Source: Lachnospiraceae bacterium UBA5899 (GTDB lineage Bacteria > Bacillota > Clostridia > Lachnospirales > Lachnospiraceae). Taken from it: a stretch of 64,000 bases of DNA. The translations under genes were made by a program, and so were the position numbers. The notes under the pieces were generated by a model. The model searched no databases, was not told the origin of the DNA, and worked only from the letters and a program-made list of their open reading frames with translations. This document shows positions 8,931-18,205 of this stretch, in pieces. The DNA is taken from the NCBI GenBank assembly GCA_002432425.1, contig DJEL01000022.1, forward strand, positions 124,001-188,000, read 5' to 3'. How positions within the stretch are numbered: the first letter of the stretch is position 1; each line of letters begins with the position of its first letter.

Positions 8931-8954
8931 ATTTTTTGAGATTGCAAGTATAAT
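8926..8954 (+). promoter_or_regulatory. Promoter of the giant surface-protein genes
   Basis: TTTACA (8926-8931) and TATAAT (8949-8954) are spaced by exactly 17 bp, about 100 bp upstream of the ATG at 9051. The -35 overlaps the AGTTGTTTAC half-site. Confidence 0.6.
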
Positions 8955-9032
8955 AAAAAAGGTATACACTCAGCGGGAAATTTGGACACAAACCAATGGG
9001 AGTTGTATATAAATAGTAACAAGAGGATTGTG

Positions 9033-9147
9033 GTAAGGAGGAATTTTATAATGGTAAGCAAGTGGAAGAACAGGCTGCTGAGCATGTTTCTTGTGTTCAC
9101 ACTCTGCCTGTCGATGACATCGACATCGACGCTGGCAGTGGAGGCAG
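9033..9147 (+). repeat. 115-bp direct repeat, copy 1 (RBS and signal-peptide cassette)
   Basis: Identical over 115 bp to 17057-17171. It includes AAGGAGG (9035-9041), the start codon and the first 32 codons or so. The two copies lie exactly 8,024 bp apart. Confidence 0.95.
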
Positions 9148-12100
9148 TAGGTCAGAGTACTGCGGCCGGACATGAAAAAATTACGACACCGGATAACGGC
9201 GAGTACGAAAATAATGACGTAAGCGCCGGAAACGGTGAGTACGAAAATAATGACGTAAGCACCGGAAACGGCGAGTACGAAAATAATGACGTAAGCACCG
9301 GAAACGGTGAGTACGAAAGTGATGATATAAGTGACGGAAACGGCAAGGTCAGAAGCAATGGCATCATGGAGTATAAGGTAGAGGAAGATGCTGCGGAAAT
9401 CACGATAAACGGAGAGACAGAAACTTACTTATTATTTGAAGAAGCATTAAATGCGATTTCAGAAGCAGGTGAGAGCGATGCCACACTGAAAATTCTGAAA
9501 GATATTGATAACGAGACATTTAGTGGTAAGGAGATAAACGGCTCCATTACCATCGACTTAAATGGTTATGAGGTTGGTTATAAAGGCGGCAGTGATTGGC
9601 AGACAGGTATTGATAAGTTTGGCTTTCGCATTATAGATGGAGGAAATATTACTTTAACGGATACCAGTGAGAGTGGAAACGGATACTTTCATGGTACATT
9701 TCAGGTAGAAGACGAGAGCGGATTTTCTCAGATTGGTGGAACTTGTGAAAACCTGAATGCTTCTGCCGGTGTTTCTATACTGTTCGGCAGCACTTGCAAG
9801 ACAGCAGAGATTAAGCCCGGAGCAGCGATTAGGGTAACGGGCAATTCCGATATAACTACATTGAAGGTACTGCATGAGGTGGATAAAAAGGCTGAAGTGA
9901 CACTTTCCGGTGGGCACTTTGGGTTAATTGAGGTAACGGTTTTAAATGTAGATGACGAACAGGTTGTTAATAAGGCGTTATCTGATGAAACAAAGCAGCT
10001 TGCCATTGAAGATATGCTGAAGTCCAATTATGCTTTTTATAATAATGCGGATGAAATTCGGGAGATAGCCAGAACTGACAAATCTGTCACAGACCTGATT
10101 GTGCACTCGTCAATAGTTGATGCGGGGAATGCCACTGTAAGAATCGATGTAACAAAGAAGGATGGTACAGTTGATTCTACCTATTATGCATCCTGGAAGC
10201 TGGCGACAGATTATCTGAGCGATAAGAGTTCTGCAAAAAGTGAATTTAGCGATTGGAAATCAGTAAAGATTGTACTGTTAAAGGATGCAAAGATAGACAC
10301 AGATGTGAATGAATGGGGATTTGATGGTTCGTATGACCTGTTTAGAGATGTTACGGTGTGCTCGGAGAATGATACACATACCCTGACAGGCAGCGGCTAT
10401 ACCACTGTTCTGGAAAGTGCGAATCATAATATTATCCTGCAGAATATTAAGATGGAGGGCGCTTATATTGCGGTGCTTGACGGAAACCTTACGCTGGAAG
10501 AGGGCGTAGAGGTAAGCGGCGCACCTTACGCAAAGAATCCGGCCAGCAGGGCCACGATTAAATTAAACAATGGCGAACTTAAGTTAGAGAATGCGAAGGT
10601 AACTGCCACTACAGAGGGAGAGGGTTTTTATGCCGTAGATTTGTATGATGCCACCCTGCGTATGAGTAGTTCTACGGGTAAGGCTTGGACCTATTTGTCC
10701 TCGGCATATATTGCAGGTAAAACGGTCACGGCGGTAATCGATGCGAATTCTGCAGGTTCCGGTGGAGAAAAACTTCCTGCTTTTTATGGAACAGCAGATA
10801 GTAAGCTGAGGATTTTTCATACCGGGCTAAATGCAAGATTTGGCACTGCTCTGCAGACCTATACCGGAGCGTCTGAGGTATGGTATCGGATAAATCTTGA
10901 AAATGGCACTGCGTTGGCAGATGATAAAAATGCTGATACTGTCACATCCTTTGAAGATGTGACTTATGGACTTTATGATAGGAATAGAGAGGGGAAAGAC
11001 ATTTGGATTTATGTAGGCGATAATGTCTGCCAATATCAGACCAGCCAGTATACTGAGCCGGGTACTGTGGGTACAGGCGGAATATGGGCAGTACGCGGCA
11101 GTTCCTGTTTCAAGATGCCGGAATCTTCTGTAAGAGTTTATCCGCATAATTGGCAGACAGACGGTAAGTGTTCTAATTCATCCTGTGAAATGGTAGATAT
11201 AGAAAAAGCCTATGAAAATGGGGCACTTACAATCGAAGGACTGAAAGGACGTACCTACGACAGTTATCCGCAGATATTGTCAAAAATTATTTGGACATCC
11301 AAGGATGGAGACAAGGAAACGCTTACCGCTCCCGTATATAATGCCCAACGGGGTTGTGGCACACTTGGCTTTGGCGGTGATAGACCTCAATATAGTAATG
11401 CAGATTATACCGTGGTCTATAAAAATAATGTACGGCCGTACACTCTGAAAGAGGGAGATAAAGGCTTTGACGCCGCAAACGCTCCGCAGGTAACGATTAC
11501 CGGTAAAAAAGGATATATTGGCTCTCTTACGATTTACTTTACGATTGGTGCAGGAGAGATGAGCCTGGGCGACTTTGGGGTATGCGGAGCCAATGGCAAA
11601 GAGGTTCCCTATACCGGAAAAACGCATAAGGCGTGGGATAATAACTATCAAGCAATTCTGTTTAAGGCGGACCCTTATGACAAAGAACAGTTTTCTCAGT
11701 TGGGGGAGGATGAATACATTGCTTTATGTGACAGGACAACGTCAGAGGAATGGTTTGGTGATGACTGGGAGAATCCTACAAAAGTTGAATACAGTACGGA
11801 TAATCAGAAGACCTGGAAAACAGTAATAGAATATGGTCGAACCGGTGACATGGAAAACGCGTATATGATTACCGATGCCGGAGAATACCCCTTCTATATC
11901 CGGGTAACAAATAAAGACTGTGGCACAACGATGGTTTCAGAGGAGCTCACGGCAAGGATTACGCCCAGAGATTTAAGCCAGGTTACCTTTAACAATGATG
12001 AAAATTCGCCTGTTACCGTCTACTACACAGGAAAGCCGATTATCCCGACAGACTGGGATGATAAGCTTGTGGATACAGGGCTTCAGGATGAAATGGGAGG

Positions 12101-15100
12101 AGAGACGCCGGACGACTATACGCTTGTAAGGGATAAGGACTTTATCATAACGGCTGAGAACAATACAGACATATCCGAAAACGTAAAGGCTACGATTATC
12201 GGTACGGGCAACTACAAGGGCGAACTGTCTGTAAATTTCCGGATTAAGTCTGCCTTTACGCTGAAGCAGACGACGCTGTCTACACAGAAATGGTATACAA
12301 AGGATTCATCTTATTGGATGGATGACGGTGATGGTATTCCGGTAATTTTTTCTGAAGGTGATGTTACAGGCGTTGGTATCGTGATACCGCTCTACATGCA
12401 AAAGATTGTATACAGAGACAGCAAGGAAGAGGCTGCGGGCTTAAGTAAGAATGTAGAGTTTTATACAAGCCTTGAGGATGCGGTTGCAGGCAGAAATCCG
12501 GGCTATATTTTTAAGGAAGAAGGCTCACATACGGTAAAGCTTTGGGGCAAAGACCCTGAAACAGGCTATATTTCCGGACCGGTGGATGTAACCCTTAAGA
12601 TTGATACGACTGCACCGACATGGGAGGATGAAAACGGCAATGCAGAGGGCTATGGTATCCAGATTCAGGAAAACTGGTGGAGAAAGCTCTTAAATACAGT
12701 CAGCTTCGGATATCTCTATAATAATAATACGCTGGAGATTAAGATTAAGGCGAATGATAAAAAGCAGGGTGTGAATGCGGTCAGTGGCCTTGAGGAACAG
12801 AAGGGTGCATGCTACTACTGTTATATTCAGGAAATTGACGATACTGCAGCAGGTGGTGAAGTGCCGGTAATGACGAAGGAAGAATTAGCGGCTTTGCCGG
12901 CTGGAACAGATGATATAAAGCAGGGCTTTGTACGGTACAGTGTTGTCGAAGGCGTAGGCATGGTAAAAGACGCATTAAAGAATGATGGCAATTATATTGT
13001 CTATGCCTATGCTGTGGATAATGCGGGAAATCAGAGTGATTATATCTGCACCGAGGGCATCGTGGTGGATGCGAATGCTCCTATAGTAACAATAACTGCG
13101 CCGAAAAAAGAAGACGGTACACTGAAAGATACCGAAGCAATACTGAACGTTAATTTAAGCGAGGATGCAACACTGATGTGGTTCTTCGTGTCCGAGGGAG
13201 TATTTGACGGGGTTACTGACTACACCTATGACGAATGCAAAAAAGATATTGAAAGTTATATGAAAGGTGAGCCAAAATACCCACAGTTCGCTGTCAAGAA
13301 GGATGGGAAATGGGTGCCCCGCGATGGGTGGTACTTTAAAGAGGACGAAAAACTTTATTGTGGACTATGGGAAGTTCGTAAGGAAGGACTTACGTATAGT
13401 AATGCTAACCAAAACTTTGTTGCGAGTTGGTCACCTGCAATCTTCAAAACGACAGGAACAAAAGGTGATAATAAAATTGAAATAGGTGATTTTGGAAAGC
13501 CGGACGTTTATTTTTCATTGTATCCGGGTACACGAACTGCAGTCTGGATAGCAGCCATTGACAAGGCAGGCAATATAACGGCATTAACGGAGCCTGCTAT
13601 TGAATTTACCACGACAAAAGCAATGCCTAAAGTTACGACGCTTCCGGAAGTAAGCGGCGTTTACGGTGATACGACTGCGAATTTAAAGATAACGCAGGAG
13701 GGCGTTGCCCAATATGGTGATGAAACCATTACCGGTACGTGGGCTGTGAACGTGCAGACAGGCGATATGCATGTATGGCAGATAGATGATACAGAGAAAT
13801 GTCTGGTAACCTTTACACCGGATGCCACAACCTATGGAGATAAGTATGAAGCGGCAGTTGTGGAGGTTACACCGACGATTGCACCGCGCCCGGTTACGAT
13901 TAAAGTCGAAAATATGCACAGAACCTACGGGGAACCTTTCCCGGGAATGGAAAAGCTTACATTTAAAATCGTAGAAGGAACATTGACGGCCGGCGATACG
14001 GAGGAAGAATTCTGGAAGGAATTAAAATTCTGGGCAGATAAGGAAGCAACAAAGCCGGATAGTGCTGCCGGAAAGTGGATGTTCTGGATTGAGGAAGATT
14101 CAACCAGTGGAAGGTACCGTATAAAGGTAGAGGGCTACTATGAGGACTTCAACAGCGATGACGCTGAGACTATTACAAAAACAAATGGTTTTCTTTACAT
14201 TGACAAGGCGCAGGGCGAGTTTATAAAGCTTGATGGTTATCAGGATAAATGGAGTGTTGCCTATGGAGATGCTCCGTTCTCTCTGGCAGTAAAAACAAAC
14301 AATGTCCACTACGACCTTCTTGAATATACCGTTACAGATGCAAGGGATGCAGCTGGTAGAGAGATAGACAAAGCAGATATTGCGACAAAGCTCCTTTCGA
14401 TTTCAAGAGAAGGCGAAGTGACAGTCAAGGGTGCGGGAAACGCGAAGATTACGATTTCATATCCTACTGCCATAAATTATACAGAGGCAGAGCCGTTAAC
14501 TGTTGAAGTCAATATTGCGCAGGCTTATTTTAATCCGCCAAACATTTACAGAGATTTTCTGTTCCTCAGGGGCGGCTCGGATGTCATTGACTTAGCGGCG
14601 CTTCTGCCAAAGGATTGCGGTGAAGTAACCTATGGCGCAGCCGTTATGTCGGACAATAAGGGAATTTTGGAAGGAGTGACTGTTTCTCAGGATGGCAAGC
14701 TCTCTTACACGGTAAAGACGAGTGGTGCAGCAGGTGACTGGGCAACGATAAAAGTGCCCGTATCGACTGAGAACTATAATATAAATACCAATCAGGGAAT
14801 TCTGGTCGTAATAGGACTGGTAGACCAGTTGCCGATACAACCGAAGGACATTATAACCCTGAAGACGGGTACCTTAACCTATGGAGAGGCGCTTTCCGGC
14901 CTGCAGTTTAACAGTGTTACCTTTGGGGATCAGTTGACAGGAAAGACAGTAGCCGGAAAGATTTCCTTTGATGAACCGGATAAAAAACCGGATGCAGGGT
15001 ATTACAATGCGGCATGGACCTTTACGCCGGAGGATGATGCGTATGCGAAGTACAAGGGAACGATAGCGGTTACCGTCAAAAAAGCAGTGCCGAAGGTTGT

Positions 15101-17060
15101 GAGCGTGCCGGTTCCCGAAGCGTATTACTACAACCCTGCGGGTATTCCGGCTGACTGGTGTCAGAGCCATGCACAGAAGCCGGGCGAGGTAAAAGGTGTA
15201 GACGGCGCAATGCTTGATGGTATCTGGACATTTAAGGACACAAGCCTTGTACCAAAGCCCGGAACCAAAGTGTATTCTGTTATCTTCACACCGACGGATA
15301 CGAAAAATTATGAGACAATAGAAAAAACAGTAACGCTGACAGTAAAGAAAGCGGTACCGTATATCAGTACACAGTCTGCCACAGCAAATGCTTATACACA
15401 TGGCGATTACCTGTACAATCAGAAGCCGGCAGGTACGGCAGCTTATGGCAATGGCATGGGAAGTGCAGGTACTGGTACGGAAGCCAGTACACCGGTAGCA
15501 GGAACCTTTACATGGAAGACACCTTCCACGAAGCTTACCTATCTTGGAGATAAGACTTTCGACTATATCTTTACGCCGGAGGATACCGCTTTGTATGAAG
15601 CAGTGACCGGCAGCGTGACGGTAACTGTTGAAAAAGCAGCAAATGCACCGTATATGCCGGGCAGTACGATGAATGTGGCACATTCCTGCAAAACGGTTGG
15701 CAATGTGAAGCTGCCGCAGGGCTGGAAATGGTCCGATACGGATGCAGCGACAGAGCTTTCGGATAATGCGGCAATTTCTGCGACGGCAGTATATGATGGG
15801 GCAGATAAGGGCAGCTATGTAAAGGAATCTGTTGTTATTCAGATTACCCGTGCAAGCTGCGGGCATACAAAGACGGAAACAAAAGGAGTTGTTAAAGCAA
15901 CCTGTATCGCAGAAGGAAATACGGGCGAAGTTTGGTGTCTGATTTGCGGTGATAAATTAAGCGACGGTGTTGCAACGCCGAAGAATGCATCGAACCATAC
16001 AGCACTTGTAAGCAAGCAGCTCAGACCGGCAACGACCACGCAGGAGGGCATCATGTCCTATTCGTGCAGCGACTGTGGCTATTATGCCGAAAAAGCGATT
16101 GCAAAAATTGCAACCGGCGGTTCTTCCGGCTCCGGCAGCAATAATGGCACCGGCAGTAACAATGGTTCCGAAGGCAGTTCCGATAGTGGTTCCGGTTCTT
16201 CCTCACCGGTTACAAAGCCTGAAACAGAACCTGCACCGGCTGTACAGCCGTCTGATAAGACTCAGAAACCGAAGGACAATACCCCTGCTGCAGAAAAAGA
16301 GACTGCTTGGGGTGAACAGGCAAAGCCGTACATTCGCGGAGAAAACGGTAAAGAAGGCTGGGATGTCATCAAAGCAGAGGTAGAAGAGTGTGCGGACGGT
16401 GACACAGTAGTTGTCGATATGAACGGCTCAAGTGTTGTTCCGGGTGATATATTTGATGCAATCAGAGGAAAAGACATTATCGTTGAATTTGATCTCGGAA
16501 ACGGAATTTCCTGGCATGTAAACGGAAAGAGTGTACAAAAGGATAAAGTCGGAGATATTGACTTTGGTGTAACACTTGGTGAAAATTCTGGAAAGACAAT
16601 TCCGGTAGATATTATCAATCAGGTGACCGGAGAACAGTATTCCATGAATTTATCACTTTCCTATGAGGGACAGTTTGGATTTAAGGCAATTTTAACGGTC
16701 AATGTGAAAAAAGAAAATGCCGGACTGTACGCAAATCTTTTCTACTACAATGCAGAAAAAGAGGAATTGGAATTCATGTGTGCCGGAGAAATCGGAGCGG
16801 ACGGTAATGTAAATCTTCCTTTTGAGCATGCATCGGATTATGTAGTAGTTATCAATACCGTAGTAATGGATGGCAGCCAGATTGAGCAGCCGTCAGAAGA
16901 GGTGAAAGAACCGGACAAAACAGTGGAGGAAGAAACTGCTGTTTCAGAAAATTCGCCCAGTATAGGATTGCCGATTGTGCTTGCAGTGATTTTCATTCTG
17001 ATATGTGCAGGAACGGTAATTGTTCTGGTGGGCAGGAGAAAAAAACAGAACCGTGCGTAA
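9051..17060 (+). CDS. Giant secreted multidomain surface protein with MBG-type repeats and C-terminal membrane anchor
   Basis: About 2,669 aa. The start at 9051 is set by AAGGAGG nine bases upstream; an upstream in-frame ATG at 8982 lacks a site. Residues 1-30 are a signal peptide. Then come four 12-residue NGEYENNDVSTG repeats, a beta-helix-like region with YLLFEEALNAI, several MBG/YDG-like Ig modules (recurring YGDTTANL, YGEPFPGM, YGDAPFSL, YGEALSGL), a doubled His/Cys segment (CGHTKTE, CLICG, CSDCGYY), a Ser/Gly/Asn/Pro linker, a conserved wall-proximal module, one membrane helix and a basic tail (RRKKQNRA). No LPXTG-type sortase signal is visible. Likely adhesion or carbohydrate binding at the cell surface; the ligand is unknown. 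Its stop codon lies inside the second copy of the 115-bp repeat. Confidence 0.85.
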   Translation: MVSKWKNRLLSMFLVFTLCLSMTSTSTLAVEAVGQSTAAGHEKITTPDNGEYENNDVSAGNGEYENNDVSTGNGEYENNDVSTGNGEYESDDISDGNGKVRSNGIMEYKVEEDAAEITINGETETYLLFEEALNAISEAGESDATLKILKDIDNETFSGKEINGSITIDLNGYEVGYKGGSDWQTGIDKFGFRIIDGGNITLTDTSESGNGYFHGTFQVEDESGFSQIGGTCENLNASAGVSILFGSTCKTAEIKPGAAIRVTGNSDITTLKVLHEVDKKAEVTLSGGHFGLIEVTVLNVDDEQVVNKALSDETKQLAIEDMLKSNYAFYNNADEIREIARTDKSVTDLIVHSSIVDAGNATVRIDVTKKDGTVDSTYYASWKLATDYLSDKSSAKSEFSDWKSVKIVLLKDAKIDTDVNEWGFDGSYDLFRDVTVCSENDTHTLTGSGYTTVLESANHNIILQNIKMEGAYIAVLDGNLTLEEGVEVSGAPYAKNPASRATIKLNNGELKLENAKVTATTEGEGFYAVDLYDATLRMSSSTGKAWTYLSSAYIAGKTVTAVIDANSAGSGGEKLPAFYGTADSKLRIFHTGLNARFGTALQTYTGASEVWYRINLENGTALADDKNADTVTSFEDVTYGLYDRNREGKDIWIYVGDNVCQYQTSQYTEPGTVGTGGIWAVRGSSCFKMPESSVRVYPHNWQTDGKCSNSSCEMVDIEKAYENGALTIEGLKGRTYDSYPQILSKIIWTSKDGDKETLTAPVYNAQRGCGTLGFGGDRPQYSNADYTVVYKNNVRPYTLKEGDKGFDAANAPQVTITGKKGYIGSLTIYFTIGAGEMSLGDFGVCGANGKEVPYTGKTHKAWDNNYQAILFKADPYDKEQFSQLGEDEYIALCDRTTSEEWFGDDWENPTKVEYSTDNQKTWKTVIEYGRTGDMENAYMITDAGEYPFYIRVTNKDCGTTMVSEELTARITPRDLSQVTFNNDENSPVTVYYTGKPIIPTDWDDKLVDTGLQDEMGGETPDDYTLVRDKDFIITAENNTDISENVKATIIGTGNYKGELSVNFRIKSAFTLKQTTLSTQKWYTKDSSYWMDDGDGIPVIFSEGDVTGVGIVIPLYMQKIVYRDSKEEAAGLSKNVEFYTSLEDAVAGRNPGYIFKEEGSHTVKLWGKDPETGYISGPVDVTLKIDTTAPTWEDENGNAEGYGIQIQENWWRKLLNTVSFGYLYNNNTLEIKIKANDKKQGVNAVSGLEEQKGACYYCYIQEIDDTAAGGEVPVMTKEELAALPAGTDDIKQGFVRYSVVEGVGMVKDALKNDGNYIVYAYAVDNAGNQSDYICTEGIVVDANAPIVTITAPKKEDGTLKDTEAILNVNLSEDATLMWFFVSEGVFDGVTDYTYDECKKDIESYMKGEPKYPQFAVKKDGKWVPRDGWYFKEDEKLYCGLWEVRKEGLTYSNANQNFVASWSPAIFKTTGTKGDNKIEIGDFGKPDVYFSLYPGTRTAVWIAAIDKAGNITALTEPAIEFTTTKAMPKVTTLPEVSGVYGDTTANLKITQEGVAQYGDETITGTWAVNVQTGDMHVWQIDDTEKCLVTFTPDATTYGDKYEAAVVEVTPTIAPRPVTIKVENMHRTYGEPFPGMEKLTFKIVEGTLTAGDTEEEFWKELKFWADKEATKPDSAAGKWMFWIEEDSTSGRYRIKVEGYYEDFNSDDAETITKTNGFLYIDKAQGEFIKLDGYQDKWSVAYGDAPFSLAVKTNNVHYDLLEYTVTDARDAAGREIDKADIATKLLSISREGEVTVKGAGNAKITISYPTAINYTEAEPLTVEVNIAQAYFNPPNIYRDFLFLRGGSDVIDLAALLPKDCGEVTYGAAVMSDNKGILEGVTVSQDGKLSYTVKTSGAAGDWATIKVPVSTENYNINTNQGILVVIGLVDQLPIQPKDIITLKTGTLTYGEALSGLQFNSVTFGDQLTGKTVAGKISFDEPDKKPDAGYYNAAWTFTPEDDAYAKYKGTIAVTVKKAVPKVVSVPVPEAYYYNPAGIPADWCQSHAQKPGEVKGVDGAMLDGIWTFKDTSLVPKPGTKVYSVIFTPTDTKNYETIEKTVTLTVKKAVPYISTQSATANAYTHGDYLYNQKPAGTAAYGNGMGSAGTGTEASTPVAGTFTWKTPSTKLTYLGDKTFDYIFTPEDTALYEAVTGSVTVTVEKAANAPYMPGSTMNVAHSCKTVGNVKLPQGWKWSDTDAATELSDNAAISATAVYDGADKGSYVKESVVIQITRASCGHTKTETKGVVKATCIAEGNTGEVWCLICGDKLSDGVATPKNASNHTALVSKQLRPATTTQEGIMSYSCSDCGYYAEKAIAKIATGGSSGSGSNNGTGSNNGSEGSSDSGSGSSSPVTKPETEPAPAVQPSDKTQKPKDNTPAAEKETAWGEQAKPYIRGENGKEGWDVIKAEVEECADGDTVVVDMNGSSVVPGDIFDAIRGKDIIVEFDLGNGISWHVNGKSVQKDKVGDIDFGVTLGENSGKTIPVDIINQVTGEQYSMNLSLSYEGQFGFKAILTVNVKKENAGLYANLFYYNAEKEELEFMCAGEIGADGNVNLPFEHASDYVVVINTVVMDGSQIEQPSEEVKEPDKTVEEETAVSENSPSIGLPIVLAVIFILICAGTVIVLVGRRKKQNRA
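9195..9338 (+). repeat. Four tandem 36-bp units in surface gene 1
   Basis: Four in-frame 36-bp units encode NGEYENNDVS(A/T)G, the last diverged to NGEYESDDISDG. The middle units are nearly identical, so unit number may vary by slippage. Confidence 0.9.
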
Positions 17061-17171
17061 GGAGGAATTTTATAATGGTAAGCAAGTGGAAGAACAGGCT
17101 GCTGAGCATGTTTCTTGTGTTCACACTCTGCCTGTCGATGACATCGACATCGACGCTGGCAGTGGAGGCAG
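17057..17171 (+). repeat. 115-bp direct repeat, copy 2
   Basis: Exact copy of 9033-9147. It contains the TAA stop of the first surface gene (17058-17060), the ribosome binding site and signal peptide of the second. No promoter fits between the two genes. Confidence 0.95.
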
Positions 17172-18205
17172 CAGGTCAAAGTACAGCGGTCGGACATGAA
17201 AAAGTTACGACGCCGGATAACGGCGAGTACGAAAATAATGACGTAAGCACCGGGAACGGTGAGAACGAAAGTGATGATATAAGTGACGGAAACGGTGAGA
17301 ATGAAAATAATGATATAAGTGACGGAAACGGTGAGTACGAAAATAATGACATAAGTGGTGGAAACAGTGAGACCACATATGCAGCGGAGAATACGACTAC
17401 GGGTAAGAAGTATCAGTATTTAAGTGATGCACTGAATGAAGCGCAGGATGGCGAAACCGTTACTCTGCTGGAAGATAATCCGTTTATATATAGTAATGTA
17501 TGTGTGATAAGCGGACAAAAAGGAGAAAACAAAACCGTTACACTTAATCTGAATGGAAAAACTTGTAGTGGTACAGGCGGTACCAGCGTTATCCATATTG
17601 GAAAATATCAGAAATCGGAGGAAGGCACCGGCACATTAAAGATTGTTGGATATGGAAATCTTTTACAATCAGGCATTTATGCATCTATTTATGTTAATGA
17701 TGGCAGTACACTGGATCTCTCCGGCTGGAAAGGCGGCGAGATAAAAAATATGTCTGTGGGAGGAAATGGTAATACTTATAAAAACGGCGCAATCACAGGT
17801 AATATACCCGAAAACGGAAAAATCGGAACACTGTTATTTTCACATACATGGGGTGAGTTGAATATTGCACTTAACGGTGGTTCTTACGGAATAATTCAGG
17901 CAACAGGTGGTCAGGACATTTATGCAAAAACTATACTGGCAAAAAGCTATGCGTTCCGGAACGAGGACGGTACATTTGTGCTCTATGAGGAGAAAATCGG
18001 GTGGAGCAATATTAAGGACGTCACTGTAGTCAAATGTAATCACGAGTATACAAATAAGGATGAAGTTTGGACGAACGGCACCTGCAATGCCTGCGGATAT
18101 GTCTGCCCGCATGAGGACGCAAATGTTGTGGATGGCACATGTACAGTCTGTGGCACCATATTTGCAGCACAGAATATAACTACAGGTCACGCTATCAGTC
18201 TTTGA
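17075..18205 (+). CDS. Second surface protein, N-terminal fragment (frameshifted)
   Basis: About 376 aa. It starts 14 bp after the previous gene with the identical signal peptide, then four 12-residue repeats (NGEYENNDVSTG to NGEYENNDISGG), then a module AAENTTTGKKYQYLSDAL...DGETVTLLEDN with beta-helix-like GSTLDLSGWKGGEI, and a Cys-rich segment (CNACGYVCPHE, CTVCGT). At 18188-18189 the frame is lost: the second copy of the same module begins AAQNITTG in this frame and goes on as RYQSLTEALND in the -1 frame. One base appears to be deleted, giving a stop (TGA) at 18203-18205. Secretion is possible but the fragment would lack its membrane anchor. Confidence 0.75.
   Translation: MVSKWKNRLLSMFLVFTLCLSMTSTSTLAVEAAGQSTAVGHEKVTTPDNGEYENNDVSTGNGENESDDISDGNGENENNDISDGNGEYENNDISGGNSETTYAAENTTTGKKYQYLSDALNEAQDGETVTLLEDNPFIYSNVCVISGQKGENKTVTLNLNGKTCSGTGGTSVIHIGKYQKSEEGTGTLKIVGYGNLLQSGIYASIYVNDGSTLDLSGWKGGEIKNMSVGGNGNTYKNGAITGNIPENGKIGTLLFSHTWGELNIALNGGSYGIIQATGGQDIYAKTILAKSYAFRNEDGTFVLYEEKIGWSNIKDVTVVKCNHEYTNKDEVWTNGTCNACGYVCPHEDANVVDGTCTVCGTIFAAQNITTGHAISL
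17219..17362 (+). repeat. Four tandem 36-bp units in surface gene 2
   Basis: In-frame 36-bp units encode NGEYENNDVSTG, NGENESDDISDG, NGENENNDISDG and NGEYENNDISGG. They correspond to the units of surface gene 1 but are more diverged from each other. Confidence 0.9.

Noticed and set aside
14874..15866. 330-codon open frame on the minus strand within the surface gene
   Set aside because: Cys/Arg-rich nonsense composition, no ribosome binding site, antisense to a clear MBG-repeat coding region.
17000..17060. LPXTG sortase anchoring of surface protein 1
   Set aside because: A membrane helix and basic tail are present but no LPXTG-like pentapeptide precedes them.
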